Assembly (NCBI RefSeq): GCF_012927045.1
Contig: NZ_JABBFW010000014.1
Span: 1 to 64,000 of the forward strand
DNA from: Azohydromonas caseinilytica
GTDB taxonomy: Bacteria; Pseudomonadota; Gammaproteobacteria; Burkholderiales; Burkholderiaceae_C
DNA: 64,000 bases
Direction of reading: 5' to 3'
The stretch's first letter is position 1. Each line of letters begins with the position of its first letter. Both the position numbers and the translations under genes were made by a program. This document shows positions 18,500 to 27,429 of the stretch, piece after piece. The notes beneath the pieces were generated by a model that made no database searches, was not told the DNA's origin, and saw only the letters and a program-made list of their open reading frames with translations.

Positions 18500-20287
18500 T
18501 CAGGCGCAGGCCGATGAGCCGTCAACGGCCGCGGTACTGCGCTCGGATGCCGTCACGCGGTGGACCGCGCCATGCGAGCCGCCATCGTCGCGATCCATGC
18601 CGTGCGCGTCCGGCACGCGGTACGGCGCAGCGCATGCGTGCAGCAGATCGAACGCCGCTTCCGCCCAGCGGTCGCGCAGCAGCCGCCAGGCCGTGATGCT
18701 GTTTTCCGTGGCGGCGCTGGCCAGGCGCTCCACCTGGAACCACGGGTTGGACGACCGCGCGGGGTCCTCGGCGCCGGCCGCCTGTAGCGCCTGCCTGGCC
18801 ACGGGCAGCGCGCCCAAGGCCGGCACGACTTCCTCCGACCAGCAGCGCCGGCTGGTGCGCATCGGGTGCCACTGCTCCATCAGCCACGCGCCTTGCCGCG
18901 TTGCCCACAGCCGCACCACGGGTGACACCAGGGCCGTGTAGAGGTCATCGAGCTGGTTCGAGAGCCGGCTCACGGCCTCGAAGCCGGGCCCCGGCGGCTC
19001 GAAGGGAAGCTCCTCCACCCTGCGCGGCACGAACTCCGCGGCCGGCACGGCGCCGTCGCGGACCTTGTTGCCCAGGCACATCTCGTACAGCCCTGGAGGC
19101 AGTGCCTGGATCGCCGCGGCATGGTGCAGGATCGCCCGGTGCTCGCGCTTTGCCACGTCCGCCGAGACGAAGATGCCCAGGTGCCCGACGTCCTGGTGCA
19201 GCAGGTAGACGATGCGCTGCCCGGCATCGACCAGTGCCTGCGTCGAGGGGTAGACCGCCTGCAGCCACCCCAGCGCCTGGTGTGGCGGCGTGATGTTGTC
19301 GCCATGGGAGCTGAAGACGACCAGCGGCGTGCGCACGCGCGCGAGGTTGGCGTGGCAGTGTCCGTCGATGACGACTTCGCCGTTCTCCAGCCGGTTGCCG
19401 ATGAAGAGCTCGCGCACGATGACCAGGATCTCCTCCCGGCCCAGGAAGTAGAAGCCGTTCCACCAGCGCTCGAACTCCAGGAAGCGGTCATGCTCGCGCT
19501 CGGGGTTGGCGAAGAGGGTGTCGTACTTCCTCCAGAGCCCTTCAGGTCGCAGCAGCTCGAAGTTCTGCACCAGCCAGGCGCCGTCGAATCGGCCTGCACC
19601 CACGTCCGCCACCCAGTGCGCCAGCCACGCGCCGCCAGTGAAGGCCCCCATGAGCCGCAGCGGGTTGACGTCGTTCTCACCGGCCCAGTAGGACAGGGGC
19701 GAGCCGTTGAGCACGGCCAGCCCGGCGCGGCGGTTGCAGTGGGACAGGGCCATCGCCACGGCCCAGCCGCCCTGGCAGTTGCCGTAGACGATCGGCTCGG
19801 TGCCGGGATGGCGGTTGGCCACCAGATCGATGAAGCGGGCCAGGGTCTCGACCACCGCACCCATGGTCTGTCCTTCCACCGGCTCGGGATCGAAGACGGC
19901 GAAGTAGACGGGGTGTCCTTCGACCAGGGCCATGCCGACTTCCGAATCCCGCCGGAAACCGCCAATGCCCGGGCCATGCCCGGCACGCGGATCGACCACG
20001 AGGACCGGCGCGGCACCGGGGAGCACGTGCTGCTCCAGATGGTCGGAGCCGCAACGGGTGATGCGCAGCAACTGGTAGTTGGAACGCGGATGGCCGTCCC
20101 GGCCGTCGGCGACTTGCTCGGCCTCGAAGTGCAGCAGCGGCGGCATGCCTGCAGCTTCATGCTCGCGCATCACGCGGGCGCGCTCACGCAGCGTGTCCAT
20201 GGTGGCCACCGTGCGCCAGGCCACATCCGCCCAGTAGCGCAACAGGGCTGGCGTGCTCCAGCCGGCGTGGGGTGAGGAAACATGCAT
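18500..20287 (-). CDS. DUF3141 PhaC-like alpha/beta hydrolase
   Basis: This 595-residue protein has the alpha/beta-hydrolase core of polyhydroxyalkanoate synthases. The lipase-like box GNCQGG places a Cys nucleophile at residue 171. Asp330 (SSHGDNITPP) and His369 (QDVGHLGIF) complete a possible triad. DUF3141 proteins often occur in clusters with FtsH, small heat-shock proteins and acetate/phosphate transferases linked to low-oxygen or stress survival. Only FtsH is kept here. It may make or remodel a hydroxyalkanoate polymer, but no PHA granule genes are in view. The start MHVSSPH follows GGATCTCAACG. Confidence 0.82.
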   Translation of the reverse strand: MHVSSPHAGWSTPALLRYWADVAWRTVATMDTLRERARVMREHEAAGMPPLLHFEAEQVADGRDGHPRSNYQLLRITRCGSDHLEQHVLPGAAPVLVVDPRAGHGPGIGGFRRDSEVGMALVEGHPVYFAVFDPEPVEGQTMGAVVETLARFIDLVANRHPGTEPIVYGNCQGGWAVAMALSHCNRRAGLAVLNGSPLSYWAGENDVNPLRLMGAFTGGAWLAHWVADVGAGRFDGAWLVQNFELLRPEGLWRKYDTLFANPEREHDRFLEFERWWNGFYFLGREEILVIVRELFIGNRLENGEVVIDGHCHANLARVRTPLVVFSSHGDNITPPHQALGWLQAVYPSTQALVDAGQRIVYLLHQDVGHLGIFVSADVAKREHRAILHHAAAIQALPPGLYEMCLGNKVRDGAVPAAEFVPRRVEELPFEPPGPGFEAVSRLSNQLDDLYTALVSPVVRLWATRQGAWLMEQWHPMRTSRRCWSEEVVPALGALPVARQALQAAGAEDPARSSNPWFQVERLASAATENSITAWRLLRDRWAEAAFDLLHACAAPYRVPDAHGMDRDDGGSHGAVHRVTASERSTAAVDGSSACA

Positions 20288-20513
20288 CGTTGAGATCCTT
20301 CCAACTGGCCGCGCGAGATGTCTTGGGCCGGCTTCGCGCAGTGAGACAGTCAGGCGCCTGGACCGGCCGCCGTAAGCGCGGGTTCGGAAAAGGACGAGAA
20401 GGAAAGGCCCGCGACCGCAGCCGCCCGCTTCGCCAAGGCGATGGAGTGCAACGACGGCAACGGCACGGACGTGTGCGCGCGGACAGCGGGAGCTGTCGCC
20501 CCTCACGTGCGCG

Positions 20514-20915
20514 CTATAGCGTCAGCCGCCGCAATGTGATCGGTATGGGAGGACCCGCCGCGACGTCGGGTGGCGCGCAGACCGAGCGCGCGCTCAAGGA
20601 CGGCGGCGCTGGAATCACCAGGGTGATGAATACCGTCGGCAGCCATGCCAGGCTTGTCAGGTCGGGAACAGCCTGCCATGTGGAAACCGCCACGGAGGAC
20701 TCTTCGCAGAAATCCAGACAGTTGGCCTGGCTCTCGTTGTCGTGGCCGTCATTGTGATGGTGGCTGGACGCCTCGGCGTGCTCGACCAAGGCTGCGCTGG
20801 CATCGCCAGACAGGCGCAGCGCGCAGGCGTTGGCCACGCTCATCGCGACCCCGAACAGCCACGCCAACAGCACCAGGGCTGCCCAGCGGCGTAGCTGTCG
20901 ATGGTGGAAACGCAT
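20514..20915 (-). CDS. small exported His/Cys-rich protein (DUF2946-like)
   Basis: This 133-residue protein starts with a signal-like segment (WAALVLLAWLFGVAMSVANAC). It carries an acidic His stretch EHAEASSHHHNDGHDNE and Cys residues in NCLDFCEE, and ends AGPPIPITLRRLTL. It is a close relative of the protein at 10525 and a more distant one of those at 4290 and 24057. Periplasmic metal binding is inferred. It is read leftward, starting 332 bp from the nuclease-like gene at 21248, which is read the other way. Confidence 0.6.
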   Translation of the reverse strand: MRFHHRQLRRWAALVLLAWLFGVAMSVANACALRLSGDASAALVEHAEASSHHHNDGHDNESQANCLDFCEESSVAVSTWQAVPDLTSLAWLPTVFITLVIPAPPSLSARSVCAPPDVAAGPPIPITLRRLTL

Positions 20916-21247
20916 GGGATGGCTGTCGCGTTCAAGACGTGTTGCGGCCAGCATAGACACGCACCACCCCGCGCGTTTGATCTGAATCAATCCCGCGCGG
21001 CCCCATGAAGCGCAGGTCGCCGGGCGGCGTACGCGGCACAAGTGCTGGCCGGGAATCCTGATCAGGTCGCCGCCGCGGAGCGTTTGCAGGTCCCCGTCCT
21101 GTGCCTGCAGCGTCAAGAGTGTGCAAGGGACACTGCATCGGGCGGAGCTCGGTGCACGGACAACAAGTTGATCTGCCAGAAGCGCGCCGCAGCTCGTGGG
21201 ACTTACCATCCCGGACCCTGTACGACAGCTCAGACCCGGAAGACCCG

Positions 21248-22510
<1,263 letters not shown>

Positions 22511-22535
22511 CGGCCCCGAGGGGACTACCTGCGCT

Positions 22536-22775
22536 TTATCGGCAGCAGCAGCCGCCACGCGCAGGGGCTGCCGCGGCGGGGGCTGCGGCCGGCTCGTAGC
22601 CGGCGTTGGTCAATGCGCGCGCCAGCACCTCGCGGCCGGCATCGCTTTGGACCCGGACCTTCTTCTCGGCCAGGGCGACATCGACCCGGGCGTCCGGGTC
22701 CACGCCCTTGAGGGCCTGGGTGATGGCGCCGACGCAGTGGCCGCAGCTCATTTCGGGAACGGTGAACTCGATCAT
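22536..22775 (-). CDS. copZ: CopZ-like copper chaperone with Cys-rich tail
   Basis: This 79-residue cytoplasmic protein is one HMA domain. The metal loop is EMSCGHC (residues 8-14), giving the C-x2-C site that carries Cu(I) to P-type ATPases. An extra C-terminal tail GGCCCR adds three Cys residues not found in ordinary CopZ, so it may hold additional copper. It is divergent from the cueR-like gene at 23014, with back-to-back CueR-type promoters between them. It converges on the nuclease-like gene at 21248 with 25 bases between. Confidence 0.9.
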   Translation of the reverse strand: MIEFTVPEMSCGHCVGAITQALKGVDPDARVDVALAEKKVRVQSDAGREVLARALTNAGYEPAAAPAAAAPARGGCCCR

Positions 22776-22807
22776 GGTGGTCCTCCTGGTGGGTTGCTGA
22801 CGGTCAT

Positions 22808-22838
22808 AGCTTCGACCTTGCCACCATGGGAAGGTCAA
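22808..22838 (-). promoter_or_regulatory. CueR-type promoter of copZ
   Basis: Read on the minus strand, the -35 box TTGACC (22838-22833) and a -10-like GAAGCT (22813-22808) are 19 bases apart. The spacer carries the dyad ACCTTCCC / GGCAAGGT (22835-22815). It is oriented toward copZ. Confidence 0.78.
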
Positions 22839-22889
22839 GGCACCGAACGAAATGATGTCAACACCAACATGGCCATAAGGAGGTCCGTC

Positions 22890-22920
22890 TTTACCTTCCC
22901 TTCGTGGCAAGGTTGATACT
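22890..22920 (+). promoter_or_regulatory. CueR-type promoter of the second cueR
   Basis: The -35 box TTTACC (22890-22895) and the -10 box GATACT (22915-22920) have a 19-base spacer holding the dyad ACCTTCCC / GGCAAGGT. The site reads toward the cueR-like gene at 23014 and lies about 50 bp from the oppositely directed copZ promoter, so one regulator can control both. Confidence 0.82.
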
Positions 22921-23013
22921 GGCAAGGGCAGGTTCGTGGTATCGAGCCGGTCACGATGTCGTGAGCAGGCGCCGCCATCCGGACCTGTGCGTCGTCCAAG
23001 GAGGAGCCTTGCC

Positions 23014-23430
23014 ATGCTGTCTGCAGCCATTGACACCCAGAGCCTGAACATTGGTGAGGCGGCTGCCCGCTCGGGCGTGTCGGCCAAGATGGTGCGGCAC
23101 TACGAGTCGTTGGGTCTGCTTCCCAAGGTGCGCCGCACAGACTCGGGCTACCGCCAATACGGTGAAGCCGAGGTCCACACCCTGCGCTTCATCCGCCGGG
23201 CGCGGGACCTGGGCTTTTCGATGGCGGAGATTTCCGAGCTGCTCAAGCTCTGGCAGAACCGCCGGCGCAGCAGCGCCGCGGTCAAGCGCATCGCACAGGA
23301 GCACGTCGCGGATCTGGAGCGCCGCATCGCCGAGATGACGGCCATGAAGGAAACGCTGGAGCAGCTGGCCTCCAGCTGCCATGGCGATCACCGCCCGGAC
23401 TGCCCGATTCTCGACGACCTGCAGCACTGA
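23014..23430 (+). CDS. cueR: CueR-like MerR-family copper regulator
   Basis: This 138-residue regulator is of standard CueR length. The DNA-binding winged helix lies at about 11-47 and the dimer helix at 88-120. The metal loop CHGDHRPDC has Cys122 and Cys130, the C-x7-C pattern for Cu(I)/Ag(I). AGGAGG lies 12 bases before the start. It shares most of its first 130 residues with the regulator at 3686 but lacks that protein's tail. It probably controls the divergent copZ promoter and may act on all four CueR-type sites in the region. Confidence 0.92.
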   Translation: MLSAAIDTQSLNIGEAAARSGVSAKMVRHYESLGLLPKVRRTDSGYRQYGEAEVHTLRFIRRARDLGFSMAEISELLKLWQNRRRSSAAVKRIAQEHVADLERRIAEMTAMKETLEQLASSCHGDHRPDCPILDDLQH

Positions 23431-23463
23431 GCTCCAGGACAGACGACGCCCGGCACGGACTGC

Positions 23464-23901
23464 TTATCGCTGGGCGCCTTCGCGCGGTGACCACTGGCCG
23501 CTGAACAGCAGCGCTTCCATTTGCCGGCGCTCCTCCACCGTGGGCCGCGCCGAGGAATGCATGGCAGGGGCGCCAGGCTCCAGCGGGGGGCGCTGAGGCA
23601 GATCCGGCGTGGGATCGAAACGACCCTGGCCGTCGAAGCTCACCCAGCCGTACCACTCGTTGACCACGCGCGCGGGGCTGCCATTGCTCAAGCGCACGTA
23701 CCAGTCCGCCAGCCGCAAGCGCCTACCAGCGAAGACCATGCTGCCTGCACCGTCGCGGGCCAGTGCGACGTACAGGCCATGCGGCAGCGGATGAACTCCG
23801 CCGCTGTCGTCGATCAGGAAGACGTACGAGGCATGCTCTGCCGGTTGGGGAGCATCTGACCCCGAATCTCCTGCGCGCGAAGGAGAGCCGGAACCGTTCA
23901 T
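23464..23901 (-). CDS. hypothetical protein next to copper genes
   Basis: This 145-residue soluble protein has no motif that I recognise. The core reads as a small beta-rich domain (SYVFLIDDSGGVHPLPHGLYVALARDG, then WYVRLSNGSPARVVNEWYGWVSFDGQG). The start MNGSGSPS is supported by an excellent ribosome site GGAGGTGATC. It lies between cueR and a small exported protein gene and converges on cueR. The clean start and codon bias argue that it is a real gene. Confidence 0.65.
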   Translation of the reverse strand: MNGSGSPSRAGDSGSDAPQPAEHASYVFLIDDSGGVHPLPHGLYVALARDGAGSMVFAGRRLRLADWYVRLSNGSPARVVNEWYGWVSFDGQGRFDPTPDLPQRPPLEPGAPAMHSSARPTVEERRQMEALLFSGQWSPREGAQR

Positions 23902-24056
23902 GATCACCTCCGTCGGCGGCGATGAATACGCCGAAGCGCAACTGTGCACGAAACGTGGCTGCACCCGGGGCAAGAGCGGTTCCTGTCGTGCAGCCCAGCC
24001 TTGGGCCGCTTGATACAACTCAATCGGATGCGCCGCCTCTGGCCTAGACTGCAAGC

Positions 24057-24470
24057 ATGCGTCTCGCCTCCCGTCACCGTCGCGGCCTGGCCACCTGGCT
24101 GGCTGCGTTCATGCTGCTCGTGCAGCTGGTGACGGCTGCCTATGCCTGCCCGCGCACCGAGGGTCGCGCCGAAGCAGCGGCTGCCGCGGCCGACGAGCTG
24201 ATGCACGAGTGCGACGGCGACATGCATGCGGAGATGGACCCGGATCAGCCGCAGTTGTGCAAGGCACACTGCGATCAGGGCACCCAGTCCGTGAACCCGC
24301 AGGCCAGCCCGGAGCTCCAGGCGTCACTGGCTGCGCTGCCCGTGCTGCTGTGGGTGTTTCCGGTACTGAGCGAGCCGCCTTCGGTGGGGGCACGCTCCAG
24401 GGCGCCGACACACGGCCCCCCACGGGGCTCACCGCCTCTCTATATCTCGCTGCTTTCGCTGCGGAATTGA
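24057..24470 (+). CDS. small exported His/Cys/acidic protein at the head of the cus operon
   Basis: This 137-residue protein has a signal peptide ending near VTAAYAC. It carries an acidic Met/His stretch MHECDGDMHAEMDPDQ, spaced Cys residues (CKAHCDQ), and a tail PPLYISLLSLRN like those of the proteins at 10525 and 20514. It is the first gene of the cusCBA operon, in the position CzcI-like proteins occupy in other heavy-metal efflux operons. A role in periplasmic metal sensing or delivery is inferred only. Confidence 0.62.
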   Translation: MRLASRHRRGLATWLAAFMLLVQLVTAAYACPRTEGRAEAAAAAADELMHECDGDMHAEMDPDQPQLCKAHCDQGTQSVNPQASPELQASLAALPVLLWVFPVLSEPPSVGARSRAPTHGPPRGSPPLYISLLSLRN

Positions 24471-24553
24471 CCCTGCGGGCCGTGCTCGCGCCACGCCACC
24501 AAGGTGTGCGCTGACGCCTCCCCGTGTCGGTTCCTTCACTGCGAAAGCTCACC

Positions 24554-25846
24554 ATGTTCCTAATCCCGACGGGCGCGCGCGCGGCGCGGCCCGCTGCCGT
24601 CGTGCATCGACGGCCCCGGCTGCGCCGCCTGGCCGCGGCCTGCGCCCTGGCGCTGGGCGCCCTTCACTTTCCGGCTGCCCTTGCCGGCCTGGCCTTTGAC
24701 GAGGCGGTCGAGCTGGCCCGGCAAGTCTCACCATCCCTGCGGGCCCAGCATGCGACCTTGGCCGGGTCACAAGCCGCTCACCCAGCCGCGGCAGCATTGC
24801 CGGACCCGCGCGTGTCGGTCGGCGTGGAGAACCTGCCGGTCACGGGCATGGATCGCTGGCGGCTCACGCGTGACTCCATGACGATGCAGCGCATCGGCGT
24901 CATGCAGGAGATGCCCAACCGCGCCAAGCGCGAGGCCCGGGCCCAGCTGGCGCAGGCCCGCATCGAGCGCGAGCGCAGCCTGATCGCTGTGTCGGAACTC
25001 CAGGTCAGGCGTGAGGTGATGCGCGCCTGGGTCGCTGTGCATTTCGCTCAAGCGCGCCTGGCCTTGCTGGAGGAGGTGAGGCGCGAGAACCGGCTGCTGC
25101 AGCAGACGCTGCCCGCGCGCATCGCCGCGGGCAGCGCCCAGCCGGCCGAGCTGACCATGGCGCGCCAGGAGGCGCTGGACCTGGACGACCGCCAGGACGA
25201 GCTTGCGCGCGATGTGGCCAAGGCCCGCGCCACGCTGCGGCGCCTGGTGGGGCCGCGCGCCGACGAGCCGCTCTCGGGCGAGCCGCCCGCGCTGCCGGTC
25301 GATGCGCCGGCCCTGCGCACGGCGCTGCACCGCTACGCCGAGCTGCAGCCCTACGAGGCGATGGCCGCCATGGCCCGCGCCGAGATCGGCGAGGCGGAGT
25401 CCGAGAAGCGCGGCGACTGGGCCTGGGAAGTGGCCTACGCGCGGCGCCCGCGGTTTGATGACATGGTGTCCTTCCAGGTGAGCTTCGACCTGCCGCTGCG
25501 CCAGGGCCAGCGCCAGGAGCCGCAGATCGCGCTCAAGCGCCGGGAGCTGGAGCGCGTGGAGGCCGAGCGCGAGGACATGGCCCGGCGCCAGGCGCAAGAG
25601 GTGGACGCGCAGCTGGCCGAGTTGCAGGCGCTGGAGGCGCAGGCGCAGCGGCTGCGGCTTGACGGACAGCGACTGGCCACCGAGCGGGTGTCGTTGGCAA
25701 CCGCCGCCTACCAGGCCGGCCGCGGTGACCTCGGGGCGGTGCTCAGCGCCCGCACCGCGGCGCTGGAGCTGCGGCTGCGCTCGCTGAGCCTGGACGCCGA
25801 GCGCATGGACCTGCGCGTGCGCCTGAACACCCTGATCGCCGAGTGA
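24554..25846 (+). CDS. cusC: CusC-type outer-membrane channel (TolC family)
   Basis: This 430-residue TolC-family protein has an N-terminal export signal (about residues 26-45). It carries two long helical repeats rich in Arg, Glu and Ala that form the channel and tunnel. It lacks the Cys lipobox that the TolC-type protein at 5141 has. The start MFLIPTG gives the better signal; an alternative GTG lies 10 codons upstream. Its end overlaps or nearly touches the CusB start, so it is the outer-membrane part of the CusCBA pump encoded here. Confidence 0.88.
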   Translation: MFLIPTGARAARPAAVVHRRPRLRRLAAACALALGALHFPAALAGLAFDEAVELARQVSPSLRAQHATLAGSQAAHPAAAALPDPRVSVGVENLPVTGMDRWRLTRDSMTMQRIGVMQEMPNRAKREARAQLAQARIERERSLIAVSELQVRREVMRAWVAVHFAQARLALLEEVRRENRLLQQTLPARIAAGSAQPAELTMARQEALDLDDRQDELARDVAKARATLRRLVGPRADEPLSGEPPALPVDAPALRTALHRYAELQPYEAMAAMARAEIGEAESEKRGDWAWEVAYARRPRFDDMVSFQVSFDLPLRQGQRQEPQIALKRRELERVEAEREDMARRQAQEVDAQLAELQALEAQAQRLRLDGQRLATERVSLATAAYQAGRGDLGAVLSARTAALELRLRSLSLDAERMDLRVRLNTLIAE

Positions 25847-25851
25847 CCATC

Positions 25852-27429
25852 ATGAACACCCAACCCAAGAAGATCGTTGCCGCCATCGCGCTGCTGGCGG
25901 CTGGCGTGGCCGCCGGCTGGGCTCTGGCCACCTGGCGTGCGCCGTCTCATGGCGCTGCCGACCAAGCCGCGGCGGCCGCCTCGGCCGAGCGCCAGGTCCT
26001 GTACTGGTACGACCCGATGAGGCCGGACCAGAAGTTCGACAAGCCCGGCAAGTCGCCCTTCATGGACATGCAGCTGGTTCCCAAGTACGCCGACGAAGCC
26101 GGCGGGGCGGCGGCTGCGGGCGGCGTGAGCGTGTCGCCGCAGGCGGTGCAGGCGCTGGGCTTGCGCGTGGCCACGGCCGAGAAGCGCTCGCTGGGCATGG
26201 TGGTGGATGCCGTCGGCACGGTGCAGCTCAACGAGCGCGACGTGAGCATCGTGCAGGCGCGCGCCAACGGCTTTGTCGAGCGGGTCTACGCCCGCGCCCC
26301 GGGCGACGTGATCGCCGCCGGCGCGCCGCTGGCCGACGTGCTCCATCCCGAGTGGCTCGCGGCCCAGCAGGAATACCTGGCCGTGCGCGCCACCGGGGAC
26401 GCGGCGCTCACGGCTGCGGCACGGCAGCGCCTGACGCTGCTGGGCATGCCCTCCAGCCTTGTCGAGCGCGTCGAGCGCAGCGGCCGGCCCGTGGCGACGA
26501 CGACCATCACCACGCCCGGCGGCGGGCTGATCGCCGAGCTGATGGTGCGCCAGGGCATGACGGTTACGGCCGGCATGACGCTGGCACGCATCAACGGCCT
26601 CTCCACCGTCTGGGTCGAGGCGGCACTGCCGGAGGCTCAGGCCGGCAGCGTCTCGGTCGGGCAACCGGCCACGGTGCGTCTGGCGGCCGACACCGGCGAG
26701 CCGTTGCGCGGCAAGGTGTCGGCCATCCTGCCCGAGGCCAATGCCGAGACCCGCACGCTGCGCGTGCGCGTCGAGCTGCCCAACCCGGGCCTGCGCCTGC
26801 GCGCGGGCATGTTTGCGCAGGTGCAACTCCAGGGCAGCGCGCAGGGCGAGGCCGTGACGGTGCCCACCGAGGCCGTGATCCGCACCGGGCGCCGCGCGCT
26901 GCTGTACGTGGTCGATGAGCCCGGGCGCTACCGCCCTGTGGAGGTGGAGCTCGGCCCCGAGGTGAGCGAGCGCATCGTCGTGCGCCGCGGCATCGAGGCC
27001 GGGCAGCAGGTGGTGGCCTCCGGCCAGTTCCTCATCGACTCCGAAGCCAGCCTGCGCGGCATCGTGGCGCAGGCTGGCAGCGCCGCAGCCACACCGCCAG
27101 CGGCGCTGGCAGCGCCGCCTGGGCAAGCGGCGACGCCCCAAGCATCCCCGGGCGCTGCGGCGACTGCCAGGCAGTACGACACCCGCGGCGTGGTCGTCGA
27201 GATCGATGGTGACACCATCACGCTGGAGCACGAGGCCGTGCCGGCCCTGAAGTGGCCGCCCATGACCATGCCCTTCAAGCTGGAGAAGCCCGAGCTGGCG
27301 CGAGGGCTCAAGCCCAAGGACCCGGTGCGATTCACGTTCCGCTCCGACGACGGCGACTCCGTGGTGACCGCCATCGAGCGCCAGGCAGCACCCGGGCATG
27401 CCGGCCATGGCACGGGAGGCCGGCCATGA
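25852..27429 (+). CDS. cusB: CusB-type periplasmic adaptor fused to a CusF domain
   Basis: This 525-residue membrane-fusion protein links the CusA pump to the CusC channel. Parts in order: an N-terminal membrane anchor (residues 6-24), a heavy-metal-binding domain with [17 protein letters not shown] (about 49-80), lipoyl and beta-barrel adaptor domains, an Ala/Pro linker (about 415-440), and a full CusF domain at the C-terminus. The CusF part has [18 protein letters not shown], so His, Trp and both Met ligands are present. Fusing CusF to CusB would bring copper straight to the pump. An alternative GTG start overlaps the cusC stop. Confidence 0.93.
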   Translation: MNTQPKKIVAAIALLAAGVAAGWALATWRAPSHGAADQAAAAASAERQVLYWYDPMRPDQKFDKPGKSPFMDMQLVPKYADEAGGAAAAGGVSVSPQAVQALGLRVATAEKRSLGMVVDAVGTVQLNERDVSIVQARANGFVERVYARAPGDVIAAGAPLADVLHPEWLAAQQEYLAVRATGDAALTAAARQRLTLLGMPSSLVERVERSGRPVATTTITTPGGGLIAELMVRQGMTVTAGMTLARINGLSTVWVEAALPEAQAGSVSVGQPATVRLAADTGEPLRGKVSAILPEANAETRTLRVRVELPNPGLRLRAGMFAQVQLQGSAQGEAVTVPTEAVIRTGRRALLYVVDEPGRYRPVEVELGPEVSERIVVRRGIEAGQQVVASGQFLIDSEASLRGIVAQAGSAAATPPAALAAPPGQAATPQASPGAAATARQYDTRGVVVEIDGDTITLEHEAVPALKWPPMTMPFKLEKPELARGLKPKDPVRFTFRSDDGDSVVTAIERQAAPGHAGHGTGGRP

